Shown piece by piece: positions 44,078 through 54,169 of a DNA stretch of 64,000 nt. Below the pieces are notes generated by a model that saw nothing but the letters and a program-made list of their open reading frames with translations, searched no databases and was not told the DNA's origin. The DNA is taken from the NCBI RefSeq assembly GCF_037126465.1, contig NC_088210.1, positions 27,367,511 to 27,431,510 of the forward strand, in the 5' to 3' direction. Origin of the DNA: Ornithodoros turicata (taxonomy: Eukaryota > Arthropoda > Arachnida > Ixodida > Argasidae). Both the position numbers and the translations under genes were made by a program. Each line of letters starts with the position of its first letter. Position 1 is the stretch's first letter.

Positions 44078-47000
44078 CTGAAAAATTTAGCATGTAGATT
44101 ACTGTTAAGGTAGATTCAGCATGTAGAAGCTGTAAAAAATGAAGCAAGTTCAAACAGACACAATAAAAATGATAGAAAGCAAGCGAGACTTGTTTGTGTG
44201 TGTCCTTTTTTATTTATATTTTCCCCTAGTCTCGGGTTTTCGTTACGGACAGACACAGATAAGATCTTACAGAAAACGAATTTTTCTGTCATGCATCTTC
44301 CATCGTTATTCCCATTGTATACGTATATCTCTACACACACATGCACACGGGTATAGACCAATACACGCGCCCGATGTCACGGCTTGCGGCGGCGCTGCAG
44401 TCAGCAGATCGTCTTCTTGGTGTGGGCAAAACAGCAATCAATGAGAGTGATTGAAGCAAGGAAGGGTAACGGTAATGGTAACGGAAACAGAAACGGTATA
44501 TTACCGAAATTGGAGATGGTAACTGTAACGGAAACGCATACCACGGTCCTCTATTACCGGAAACAGAAACAGAAACGAATTTATTGTCCAGTATTGAATT
44601 CGGGTAATGGCTATTCCCGTTGTGCGATGACATTTGAGTGGCCTCCCATATATAGCAGTAATGAAAATGGAAACGGTAACCAAAATATGTCCGTTATCCT
44701 TCCCTGGATTGAAGTGATCGTTTTATTTTTTAACCTTGTGTTGTATGAATTGTGTATCAAAAGTTAATTTTTACCCCTCCGTCATGTAATGCCCGAAGGG
44801 CCCTTGACGTAAATAAATAAGTAAATAAGACTGGTAAAACATAGAGAACCCGGCGGAGAAATACCATACCTTATCCTGCCCATTGGGATCGAACTCGATC
44901 TGACCAATGCGTTCAATCTCCGAGGCCTCGTCCAAGACATCCATCTCTACAGAGAGCTGATGTTGCTTGTCCAACTGTTCGTGCAGTGATCTTGGTCCAG
45001 GAGATGTGGAGCCAAAGTGCATTGCACCTGGCTCGGGAAACAGAAATATGGTTGCAGCACGTGGAGCGTGTCTGTTAGCACTTCCTGTAATGGCACTCGA
45101 ACCCCCCGATCCGTATCCGCTCTCTGGGCTGTCTGTGCTCTCAATGGAGTCAACCACGACACTTGTTATGTAACTCGGTGGATGCCGCGGGGTTGGTTTG
45201 GCTGTGACGGGGCTCAGGCCCGCGGACGATCGTTTAGTGGTTGTAGGTGGCTTAGTGAGTAGTGGGTGCCTCAGAGGCACGTCGCCCGCTCCGTCGGTTT
45301 GAACAAAGGAGAGTGCGTCATGTAGAACCCCTTCGGTAAGGTTGATCGCAAACATGTGGAGCCCTGTAAGACGAGCAAGACACGAAATACTTCACTTTAT
45401 TTACTCTTAACGTGAAATACGGTAAAACCCACAGATAACGATATCTCGTATAACGATATCTCTCGTAAAACGATGGTTTACGATTTTACCGTCAAAACAT
45501 ACATTGTTTGTATGGGGAAGCGACCCAAAATAAAAATTGAGGCAAGAAAATAGACAGCGACTGTTCATTTTCCAATATGTCAGTGAAAGAAGTCGGTGGT
45601 AACGCTTTTGCGTCTCCGTATTTGGCCAATGCTGCTCAAATTCGCGAGATGACAACTTGGACTCCAATTTTGTCTGCCCACCTAAAAACCCATAAACACC
45701 TTAGCCCTACTAGGCAGAATTGCTGCTTATCGCGAGGGAACCTGTGATATGTATATATTTTGAAAGATTCAATTGACAGACACCCTGACCATGACAGACT
45801 GTCCTAGGCTATCAGGCACTAGCTGGGAGACCAATAGACGGGTTACTAACACAACCCTCCCTGCTTTGTCTGTCGGGCAGGGAGAGGGAATTTCTCAAGC
45901 CTTTTCAGCGTGTTGCTTGTGCTCAATAAATTTGTTGTTAGTGCACCACCTGTGTGTGTGTGTTCATCTTCTCGTCTGTTTTTAGCATTTTAATCACCGA
46001 TGTCATACAAGAGGCGCAGCTCGACAGCTTACGTTCTATGTACCCATTCATCTTGGTCATGGTTGTAGATACATAATACACCAGGGATGCAAAACACACC
46101 GCAAAACACAAGCATTACGAAACTGGCAGTGAAGCAACCGGTTGCTCCGGTTGAAGGTGTACTAGAGGTGCAGTCTGCATTACCTTACATTGCTGATGCT
46201 TGCATCACAGGGGCTGTATCGGATATCTTGTGCCGGTCAGAGCAGCATGAGACAGTTGAATTATGTATAAGGCTACGGGTTTTCCGCGATTCAGCGAAAT
46301 ATCGCAGAATCCGGAATTTATGGCGGAATTCTCCGTTTGGCACGGAATTTCACGGGATCCCTTATCTTTAGGGGTGTGCGGAGATTAGAGTTGGAATCAA
46401 ATATCAATCACTCGAAGTATTTCATTCGCGAATCGAATACCCAATATTCGGATTTCCTAATAGTATCCGACCATTTGCCGAATCATGAACGACACCTCCC
46501 GAAAGTGGGCTTCACCTGAAGCTTTTGAATGAAGAATTTGCCGCAACAGGAAACCAGGGGCCTTAATTATGTTTGATCTCTTTCTAATTTTTTTCTAACG
46601 TTTATAACGTTTTCACCTTAGCAGTGGGATTCATTGATTTTAGGACCTATTACACGTACGTTCTTCAGTACGGCCACAGTGCATAGAAATGTCATACACA
46701 GAACATGTATTCACGCGAGAACGAGCAGAGTACTTCATTGTAAGATGTGAAAAACCTTAAAAGGTCTTTTATGTGCGAAAAATGTGAAATGATGTGAAAA
46801 ATGTGAAATGATGTGAAAAATGTGAAACATGACGCGTAAAACGTAATATCTTTTGTGATGTCACGTTAATGCGGGTGCTCAACATTGCAGAGCCTTTCGT
46901 GCTCTGCTAACTGTGTGGAATATTTTGCGGCGATATTTCGTAGCAGACGACACCGAAAGACTCCGACTGTGTCGTCTGCTAAGTGCACAGTATGCCATTC

Positions 47001-50000
47001 CTGATATTCCCGGCACTGTGCGAATACCCAACGTAACAATGGAACTTCTTCCCCATGAGCAGTTTTCTTCCACTACAATATTGTGTGCAAATACACGTAG
47101 AGAAGTACCCGTAACAATGAGCTTACCAGGTGATTGAGAACAAAACTTGCAGCCAGAATCAATGGTTTGGGTTTCTGCTGTGACAGACATCACAGGACTA
47201 GTTTCTATGCCTATGGTGACTGATGGATGACGGGTACTTGATGATGAAGAGGAAGCACTGTCTCGTTTCCGATGCTTCCTCAGCACCTGTAGCTCCTTCT
47301 CAGTTTTCTTTAATTTCTCCTTGAAATAGGCAATTTCGTGCTGAAACAGCAAGTTGTTCATAAGATATGTATTTAAAGATCCTTGGTGCAGTTTTGAAGC
47401 AGTTCTGCATAGAGACAGATGTTACGTGTACAAGTGCAACTGTACTGGTTGCAAAAGTTTTCCTTTCCAAAAAAAATGTCCCTTTAATTTTGTTTATCTC
47501 ACATTTCCTTGAATGTCACATTTCATTTTGTTACTAAATATGAACTAAGTACATCAAGTTGCTCATTGACATAGATAGCAATGTGGAATCTCACACCAGA
47601 TTGCTGGGGACACCATCCTTGCATTTGCTGACCAAGAGCGAGGTACGGGCCAATAGGAGGACGGGATGGCAGGCACTTCCCAAGCAGCTGCTCTTGCCTA
47701 AGAGACGGGCGGATTTAAGGGTCTGTCATGGAGGGAGCGGTCTTAAGGAAATTTCGTGCTTTTCGGCACAGCATCAACCAGGAGATAGGGTTTTTACATA
47801 GGGAACAGCACCATATGGGGGGGGGTCACCCCCCCCCCCTCCCCCTCAAATCCGTCCCTGCTAAGAGATGGCGCAGCGCTACCGTTGTTCCGCGTGTCGC
47901 AAGGCTTCTGCCATGGCGCACCAATTTAACCTACGGCTTTGCCGTCTGTTAACCGGCGTACGCGCGACTCCCGCTTGGTCCCGTTCCCATGTTTACAGAC
48001 GGCGAAGCTGCTGGTTAGATTGGTGCGCCATGGCAGAAGACCTGCAGCAGGCAAAATAACGGTAGCCACACTCCTATCTAAGCCTCGTTCAGCTGTTGGT
48101 TAGATTAGTGCGCCGTGGCAGTAGCCTTGCGACACACGAAACAACAGTGACGCTGCGCCATCTCTTAGGCAAGAGGAGAGGCTTGCGAAGTGCCTGCCCT
48201 CCGCGTCCTCCTATTGGCCCACATCCAGGAGGCCTCCCTCGCTCTTGGTCAGCAAACGCAAGGATAGTCCTGAAAATGGAATATCTAGGTTGTACGAGCG
48301 CTGTACTACTGTTGTGCGTAAGCACGACTCGCTAAATCCTGTGAGGAAATGTGGTTAAAACCAAACATTATGGGAATGTAAAGAAACGCAAGATGGACAC
48401 GGATAGCATGGAACTACAACTGGTTTAACCAATCATTTTGAGCGACACCCTCTCTCATCCTATCGTCACCAACATCAGAGTTGCTGGAACGAGAGCGGAA
48501 CACTCTCTCAAACAGAACTTCACCACATAACACGCTCCTCGCCGCCACCATCCCGAATGACATCGTTCTGCCCCCTGATCGGTTAATAACGGGGTGTGTG
48601 CACCTTTTTGTGACACTCATGAGATTATGTTAATTGTCACGGAAAGGCGTACACCCCGCTCATTCCACAGGTCAGGAGTGATAACCGTTCTGCGAAATCG
48701 TCGGAGTTCACTGTGCTATGTCATGAAGTTGTGTCGTAAGAGTGCACATGCACCCTTTTGACCTTCATGACCTTTTTGACGAGGTCATGTGTAAGTGTCA
48801 GTGGCTGGTACCAGGTGTACGATTTATGACACATCCATGGTATCTGTTACTACGAGGGGGTCTCTGCTATTTCAGAAATGCTTGGAACTGGAGGGCAGGG
48901 AGTCCGACCGACCTGCCTGCTAGATCTCAAGCAAATTATCCGAGCCGCATTGCTGCGATGGCAGCTTGCTTCATACTGCGGCTGGTGGCCATGCAATTCT
49001 CACATCTGCAATCCGTTCTGTGGTTCTTTTAAACTTAAAAAAAAGGAAGAAGAAGAAAACAGACAGCACACCCACCTCTAAATCCTCCACCTTCAAAATA
49101 AGAACTTCTCCTTTATTTTCTGATATTGTCTTCTCTCTCTGGTATTCACTGATCACATTACTCAGCTTGAGTTTCTCGGCATCAACAATACCTGCGAGAA
49201 CAAAGATATACATTGAGCCACTGTTTCGACTCTTTGCACATTGAAGGGTAACAGAAACAATGAGTAAATACAGTAGAGTCTCAATAAGTCTGCAGTTTTA
49301 TGGAGGGAAGGAGGCGTCACTCCTGCGGACAATCATTGGCTGCATTTGGACCTCAGTACAATAAGGGCTGGAGTTATCACAATGGTTCACCATATCACAG
49401 CATTCCGCAAAACCAATTTGCCAAGAAAGAGCAAGCCTTGTGTTTAACTAGCCAACCACCTGTGTCATCTGGAATTCAAGGAACACAGAATCGGCTATCA
49501 TAATTTTTCAGAATAGTTAGTCTGAGGGATATGTTCTTTGCAAAATAATATTGTGTGAATTTGTGAAATCAAGCCTTAAAATTGCAGTGTCTTTCTGAAA
49601 GTTCACATCACATAATTGCTGTCCCCTCTGCGTAAGATTGGGTTCCTTGAAAGGCTTCCTTACAGAAATGACAGGCAGGTGCAAGACCAGGTGAGGCTGA
49701 GACTCTGCAGCTCTCTGCATGGACTTAAGAAGGCTACTGTCACATAATACTCGAGATGCGGCAAAAACATCAATTCTAATTGACACATGAATGTACACGT
49801 AAGTCCCTGCGTTTTCGGGTTTTACGCTTTTTGAAAATTGAGGGGGGGGGGTAAAAATTGGGTTCAGGAGCCGTAAAACAGGGTAAAACAGGGCGATATC
49901 GGGTGGGAAAAAAAGTCGAACACTTCTCACATTTTAGATTGACATAAGATGCAGAACAACTGTGCTGAATACACAGTGTTTGGCGATCTCCAGTGCCCAT

Positions 50001-53000
50001 ACCGGTGGCTGAATTGCAATTCAGCCACCGGTATCGGACCAATATTGGGCCAGTATTGCCAATATTGGTCCAATATTGGGCAAAGAAGTTGTGCTGCAAG
50101 GGTGGCACTTTACAGAGTTCATTTTCGGATCTTTTCGTGTTTTACCCAAAATGATAATGATGATGCAAATTGGGAGATAAAAGCACAGGTCCCTAGCGTA
50201 TACGGTAACACAAAGAACCATGTAGTGCATTATCAGCCGTTTTCCACTTATGTAACAGAAGGGCGTGGTGAAAAATTCAAGTAGACAAGGCATACATAAA
50301 ATGTGGGTTTGTAACATACTGTCAATCACTCTTTTTATCCGCCACGCCCTCAGTAGAATGATCAGAACAGCAGCTTCTTTTGCCTTGTCTTCAGGGGATG
50401 ATGAAAAAAATGCTACATCCAAGCTGAAGGCTGTGATCACTATTATGCCATCTAAAATCTGCAGAAAAACAAAGTGCATACATGTGCTGTATGGAAGACA
50501 CAACCTAAGAGTATTTTGCTGTAACGACTCCAATTTCAGTGCATGTAAAGCAGCTGCTCCCAAGTTCCTCATCCAGTACACCTGCTAATTTCATAGCTAT
50601 CAGTTACAATCCTTAACCTGAACGAGAATGAAGAAAAGTAACAAACGAACCAAAAGTTGTTGTGTTTCATGTTTTCTATGAGTTTTGATCTTATATTCAT
50701 TAGGGAAAACAGCTGACACACGTTTCTGCTTTTCAAGTTTATTAGGCATTCATTGACAGTTCTGTTACATTGGGCATGAAATTGGACAAGGAAGAAAATT
50801 ACGTTTTACTGCTTCGTTAAATTACGTTTCTAAAACATGTTTTTACTGAACTTGTGTGCCTTACATCTACTGTTCTATCAAATGAGTATTGATGAGGTAG
50901 TTTAATGTATACAAGATTTGACATTCCTTAGTCAACAAAACAGGATCAGAACAGGACATACCTCGCATCCTTGAAATAGAAACCTAGTTTTTCCTGTTAA
51001 CATCCTAAACAACACCTAAAAGGAGAAACCAGAAAGCTGCATCAGCATGTATTGCACTATTATGCAAGAAGGTTTCGATCGAATATGTTATCTGACGGCA
51101 CTTGACTGGTGACATCATAATTTCGAGCGTACACAAACATGCACGTGCTGAGATACATTATGCGTTGCTGAGTTATGTACTTCTTGAACTGTTCCTTATA
51201 TTTCCTAATATTCTGATTTCAGCAAAGTACTTAGATATTCAGGTTCACAAGAAAAGCCTCAGAAAAACTCTGAAAAACAGGGTCCAAACACTACCAGAAA
51301 GCAAATCAGAAAACACAAACTTCAATTATGACATTCATTTTCATAGACACAACTTGCTCATTACATGTGACATAGTAATAGCAAATCACCTTCATGGCGT
51401 TATGGGATCTGTTGGCTGGCTATTCATGTTTGTGATATGTAGAATAAGGCATGCACTGTCATAAGCTGTAGTACATTTGTCTAACCCATTACTTTTTGGT
51501 GATCCAGCCACAATTACCCGGTGTTTTCCATGTCATACGTCAATGTGTGAAACCCTGATTTGTACGTATCACTTCCGTGCGATGTTGAAATTATCAAACA
51601 TGGGGGTATAAACCAAGCACTTACCTCTATTAAAAACAATGTAAGCAGAGCAAGGCTTAAATAACATAGAGTAGCTTGGATAGCTTTCAACTTCACACTG
51701 TGATGGGGAGGTGCAGATGTTTGATTGAGTGAGCAGTTATAATTCTTTGGTTGCACCGATGGATCTGGAATGTCAAGGGTTTTAGACATGAAATTATATA
51801 CTGTACTGTGTCATCTATGAGGTCCATGTTCGAAATATGTGTATTCAGCACTCCAAAGGGTTGGACGGAGCCTCTTCCTCCGAGACTGTCCAGAATCCAC
51901 GACATACATGCAACAAGGTCCTCGTGCAGAGATTTCACTCACCTTGAATAAATTCTAGGCCTATAAGCAGCTCGGAGATGATGACTAGACTCTCAATAAT
52001 AACTGCTATCACTATAATTACGTTGCAGCATCTTCCATTCAAGGCAATCCATAAGCGTTCACAAAACCTGAACAGCGATAAACCCAAATGAGATGACTTT
52101 AACGTACACAAAAAGTTCCAGCGCGGCATAAATACAGCAGAGCGGGGTGTTGAGCAGAGTGATTTTTACGACATGATTGTGGGGTTTCTTGTTGCTGTGG
52201 TACAATGAGCACACATGACAAACACTCTGCACTAAAGCAGAGTGCTGTTGAATTTGCACGGAAATTAGTGGAAAGCGAGTACTTCATAGTTTGTGTGCAG
52301 GTCTGACGCTGTGAGCATTTGGCAGTCTATGATAAAGCAATATAAACCATCCTAGCAGCCAATCGCATCAGCTGGAGTTTCACTGCTGAAAGGTTATGAA
52401 ACTGTTTCCTTCATTTTGACTAACCCAGAAAGAAGTTAATATGCTAATTATCAGGTCATTATACATATTATCAGCTTTGTGAACTCGTTTTTCCACACAT
52501 ATACACGTGGAGGCCGAAATCATGAAGGAAGTACAATCTGGTCCACCTCGCAAAAATCAGTTTCTTCGTATCTCGTATAACGTGCACGTGAAGAAGCATA
52601 TATCACACCTTTCAGTCTTTTTCACGTCAGCTGTTCCCCCTAGTTCCCAAACTAGTGGGTCAGAATTCCTCATTAATTCTTCTTTGCTGAAACGAAAGTC
52701 GAAAGACAAGGTTTAAAGGTTTACGACGTTCAATAACAAGTCTTTCAGAACTGAATCAGGCAAATTGTAAATTTCACAGTTACTGGCACCGGGACGTTGA
52801 CACATAACAATTCCCACTGTGTAGGGAAGCGATCGACATTGGCCGTTACATACACATTATTTCGCAAGTTACACTTCCCTGTTGAGGAATTACAGGAAAT
52901 ACGTCAGCAATAAACAAGCCCGCTCGGGAGCATTGTCGCTCATCCTAGCTCCTAGCGCATCCCTTTATCTCGACACCGATGACGTTTTGCGCTCATTCCG

Positions 53001-53356
53001 AAACTGTACTATGTTTTGCTCACTGCTGCCGATATGTAAGGACGCTGGTCTTTCATTTAAGTCAATCATACATAACAGTTATATGCTGCGTTAATTGTTA
53101 CAACGGTACTGTTTTGACAGGCCTAACGTTTTACAAAGTACTAGCCTAACTGGCTTTGGTGCTGGCGGGCTTATGGTACGGCGCACAGTATAGCGCCAAT
53201 AAAATGAAAGATATAGAGATCACTTTCAAAATGAAGTGAGACCTACTCTGTTCTTTTATTTGTCTTCTGCTATATCCATAACGACATGACCGTTCGTGTG
53301 TAGCAAAAGGCTGTCGAATTAAAATTGAACAATTCATACCTCATCGACGGCGCCAT
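44054..53356 (-). CDS. TMEM266: TMEM266-like voltage-sensor protein (Hv1 superfamily), nine coding exons
   Basis: Nine exons with matching phases give 440 residues. Segments: S1 about 20-44, S2 about 78-102, S3 about 113-131, S4 about 142-158, coiled coil about 159-225, Ser-rich cytoplasmic tail 226-440. S4 has Arg149, Arg152 and Arg155 around Trp151, spaced like human Hv1 R205/R208/R211. Glu38, Glu94, Asp115 and Asp126 match Hv1 E119, E153, D174 and D185. Hv1 selectivity Asp112 is Glu31 here, Hv1 N214 is Asp158, and the zinc ligands H140/H193 are Cys81 and Lys137, though His68-His69 lie just before S2. The N-terminus is very short (about 20 residues before S1; about 100 in human Hv1). RVID at the end of S4, V-I-x-x-Y in the following helix and the long tail fit what I remember of TMEM266 (a voltage sensor that does not conduct) better than HVCN1. 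It is expected at the plasma membrane as a coiled-coil dimer. Human residue numbers are from memory. Confidence 0.82.
44455..44690. repeat. GGTAACGG-type repeat in intron 8 and exon 9 flank
   Basis: Many variants of GGTAACGG, GGAAACGG and GAAACAG on one strand and their complements. They form a loose inverted arrangement around 44560. It lies in intron 8 of the TMEM266-like gene and may be a degenerate MITE. Confidence 0.5.
44771..44825 (+). mobile_element. Retroelement 3' tail in intron 8
   Basis: CCCCTCCGTCATGTAATGCC followed by CGAAGGGCCCTTGACG and TAAATAAATAAGTAAATA. The text with its TAAA-type tail resembles the 3' end of tick non-LTR retrotransposons I remember. Only the tail is present. 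Confidence 0.5.
44870..45363 (-). CDS. TMEM266: TMEM266-like gene, exon 8 (cytoplasmic tail)
   Basis: Acceptor TTGCTCGTCTTACAG, donor AAG/GTATGG. At 494 nt it is the largest exon. Encodes LHMFAINLTEGVLHDALSFV, a Pro/Thr-rich stretch, an acidic Ser/Gly cluster (ESTDSPESGYGSGGSS) and a final acidic helix (LDEASEIERIGQIEFDPNGQ). Entry phase matches exon 7. No known domain. Past the donor, the frame runs into a retroelement tail, which supports splicing there. Confidence 0.68.
45405..45500. repeat. GATAACGATATCTC repeat in intron 7
   Basis: ATAACGATATCTCGTATAAC and CGATATCTCTCGTAAAACGA form a short tandem, bounded by ACGGTAAAACC on the left and the complement of its reverse (TTTTACCGT) on the right. 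Probably a tiny pogo/mariner-type MITE remnant. Confidence 0.45.
46268..46565. mobile_element. Short hAT element, same family as 42109-43263
   Basis: Left end TAAGGCTACGGGTTTTC and right end GAAACCAGGGGCCTTA match the ends of the larger hAT element. ATTATGTA (46260-46267) and ATTATGTT (46566-46573) agree at 7 of 8 bases. A different piece (AGGGGTGTGCGGAGATTAG, with ATTCG-rich text to about 46500) is embedded and may be another hAT-type insertion. Lies in intron 7. Confidence 0.75.
46941..46981. repeat. Perfect 13-bp hairpin in intron 7
   Basis: TAGCAGACGACAC (46941-46953) pairs with GTGTCGTCTGCTA (46969-46981) across a 15-base loop. Confidence 0.85.
47127..47340 (-). CDS. TMEM266: TMEM266-like gene, exon 7 (coiled coil end, Ser-rich linker)
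   Basis: Acceptor AACTTGCTGTTTCAG, donor GTAAGC. Encodes HEIAYFKEKLKKTEKELQVL, a basic stop (RKHRKRD), then a Ser run and a Ser/Thr-rich segment ending in CKFCSQSP. Phase 0 in, phase 1 out. Candidate phosphorylation-rich cytoplasmic linker. Confidence 0.85.
47607..48274. mobile_element. Long foldback element in intron 6
   Basis: The left arm (CATCCTTGCATTTGCTGACC, AAGAGCGAGG, GGCCAATAGGAGGACG, GGCAGGCACTTC) is the complement of the right arm (GAAGTGCCTGCCCTCC, CGTCCTCCTATTGGCCC, CTCGCTCTTGGTCAGCAAAC, GCAAGGATAG). Internal segments with GCGCCATGGCAGAAG/CTTCTGCCATGGCGC mirror each other too. A separate hAT element is inserted in the left arm. Confidence 0.82.
47706..47860. mobile_element. Small hAT element nested in the foldback
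   Basis: CTAAGAGA occurs exactly at 47698-47705 and 47861-47868, an 8-bp target duplication. The right end is the complement of CAGGGACGGATTTGAGGGGG, an end type widespread in hAT elements; the left end CGGGCGGATTTAAGGG matches with small changes. 155 bp, non-coding, with G and C runs at 47818-47845. Confidence 0.88.
48501..48744. mobile_element. Family A MITE, diverged copy in intron 6
   Basis: CACTCTCTCAAACAGAACTT on the left, GTCGTAAGAGTG on the right. The cores have mutated to GGTGTGTGCACC and GGCGTACACC. It is one of the oldest copies in the window. Confidence 0.85.
49076..49191 (-). CDS. TMEM266: TMEM266-like gene, exon 6 (coiled coil, first half)
   Basis: Acceptor ATCTTTGTTCTCGCAG, donor GTGGGT. 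Encodes IVDAEKLKLSNVISEYQREK and TISENKGEVLILKVEDLE, a charged heptad-like helix that follows S4 directly, as in Hv1 and TMEM266. Reading on past the donor only gives a Phe run from a T tract, so the donor is well placed. Confidence 0.88.
49795..50200. repeat. GGTTTTACC repeat split by a palindromic insert, intron 5
   Basis: GTCCCTGCGTTTTCGGGTTT at 49803 and CAGGTCCCTAGCGTATACG at 50186 flank text related to 39850-40015. A 36-bp palindrome and a CCAATATTGG cluster lie in the middle (49999-50090). Confidence 0.55.
49999..50090. repeat. Perfect 36-bp palindrome plus CCAATATTGG cluster
   Basis: ATACCGGTGGCTGAATTG is followed at once by its exact complement (49999-50034), with no loop. It is followed by three exact CCAATATTGG decamers to 50081 and GTGCTGC at about 50090. 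The cluster is related to 14273-14428. Confidence 0.88.
50320..50458 (-). CDS. TMEM266: TMEM266-like gene, exon 5 (S3 and S4)
   Basis: Acceptor TTGTTTTTCTGCAG, donor GTATGT. Encodes S3 (ILDGIIVITAFSLDVAFF), an acidic loop (SSSPEDKAKE) and S4 (AAVLIILLRAWRIKRVID). This is the most diagnostic exon of the family. It leaves in phase 1, so the next codon is AGT (Ser159). Confidence 0.93.
50962..51015 (-). CDS. TMEM266: TMEM266-like gene, exon 4 (end of S2, S2-S3 linker)
   Basis: A 54-nt micro-exon, phase 0 on both sides, acceptor TTTCTCCTTTTAG and donor GTATGT. It encodes VLFRMLTGKTRFLFQGCE, the same 18-residue length as human Hv1 between the S2 Glu and the start of S3. Arg98 takes the place of the S2 Lys (K157). 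Confidence 0.88.
51625..51764 (-). CDS. TMEM266: TMEM266-like gene, exon 3 (S1-S2 loop, start of S2)
   Basis: Acceptor CCTTGACATTCCAG, donor GTAAGT. Encodes a 29-residue extracellular loop with two N-glycosylation-type sites (NCS, NQT) and APPHH, then the first half of S2 (ATLCYLSLALLTLFLIE). The split codon joins to GAT (Asp48). Ends exactly on the S2 Glu. Confidence 0.88.
51943..52067 (-). CDS. TMEM266: TMEM266-like gene, exon 2 (S1)
   Basis: Acceptor TTTATCGCTGTTCAG, donor GTGAGT. Encodes FCERLWIALNGRCC and then the S1 helix VIIVIAVIIESLVIISELLI. The Glu in IIES stands where Hv1 has the selectivity Asp. The 125-nt exon enters in phase 2 and leaves in phase 1. Intron 1 (52068-53339) is the largest 5' intron. 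Confidence 0.88.
53340..53356 (-). CDS. TMEM266: TMEM266-like gene, exon 1 (start codon)
   Basis: ATG at 53354-53356 in a good context (GCCGACATGG) gives MAPSM plus two bases of an Arg codon, followed by the donor GTATGA. The two-base phase fits exon 2 exactly. The ATG lies in the only GC-rich, CpG-rich patch upstream of the gene. Upstream non-coding exons or another start remain possible. Confidence 0.6.
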
Positions 53357-53392
53357 GTCGGCAGCCCGCTAGCTGCGCCGCTTTGAGCCACC

Positions 53393-53404
53393 GCGCATGC
53401 GTGC
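53393..53404. promoter_or_regulatory. NRF-1-like site near the TMEM266-like start
   Basis: GCGCATGCGTGC, close to the NRF-1 palindrome consensus, lies about 37 bp upstream of the proposed start codon in a GC-rich patch (53340-53480). Such sites mark TATA-less promoters in animals. Functional role is inferred. Confidence 0.35.
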
Positions 53405-53480
53405 ACAGCGTTGCCAAACTCGCGCGTCCCCTCCTGAGCAGACGACATGGGAACGCGCTAGTTTCAGTTTCGGTGTGGTG

Positions 53481-54169
53481 CTACGAACGCTATGAGCGAG
53501 GACAAAAATAGGCAAATGACCCTTTAGCAAGTTCTGAAATACAGACTTGCCAAGTCCAATTCTCGATAACATCGATTACAATGTATATGCACGTAAAAGA
53601 TGACATGGCGACGATCAGCACATCACTTCCTCCGTGCCTGTTTTTGCGTGCATTGTCAGTAGGCGCTACCAGATGCACTGGGGTATAATTCTCACGATTA
53701 TGCAATAACAGCCTTACATAACATTACCGACATGTGTCTTACGCTAAAATAGAAAGCCCCCTCTTTTTCTTTTTTTTAGTGTGTGCACAGGCAAAAAAGT
53801 TAGTGGACTGTCGCCAATTCTTGTTTTGTTTTTTTTTTTTGCCCTTCTTTTTTTCTTTTTTTTCTTTTTTACATGGCAGCATAAGCTTGGACACGATCCA
53901 TTGTGATGGTCGTTTCATTTATTTCTTGCATTTGCTTTTTCTTTTTTTTTTAATACGCCGAGAGAGAGATGAAGAATACTGTCTCACACTTGCATTTTCG
54001 GGCTGTCCATACAGCACGTGGGAAGGGCAAGTATGACAGGAAAGATATAGGTGGATGTAAAAGTATCCTCTAGCTCAGCAAGTGTTGAGTGAATTTTCAC
54101 CTCCCACATTTCATTTCCATTTTGTGCACCGCTGAAAGGCTGGAGCTGCCTTTTTGTGGTTGTTCGTCG
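53481..54169. other. No recognised gene
   Basis: No supported exon. T runs at 53762-53777, 53828-53841 and 53850-53870. Confidence 0.45.

Noticed and set aside
44870..45363. Exon 8 as part of a synaptotagmin/rabphilin-type C2 protein
   Set aside because: The E-R-I-G-Q-I-E-F stretch slightly recalls the start of a C2 domain, but no C2 sequence follows on the minus strand and the phase fits the Hv1-type gene.
50021..50581. The full 186-codon minus frame around S3-S4 as one exon
   Set aside because: Only the part between the acceptor at 50459 and the donor at 50319 aligns with Hv1; the rest runs into intron and palindromic repeat.
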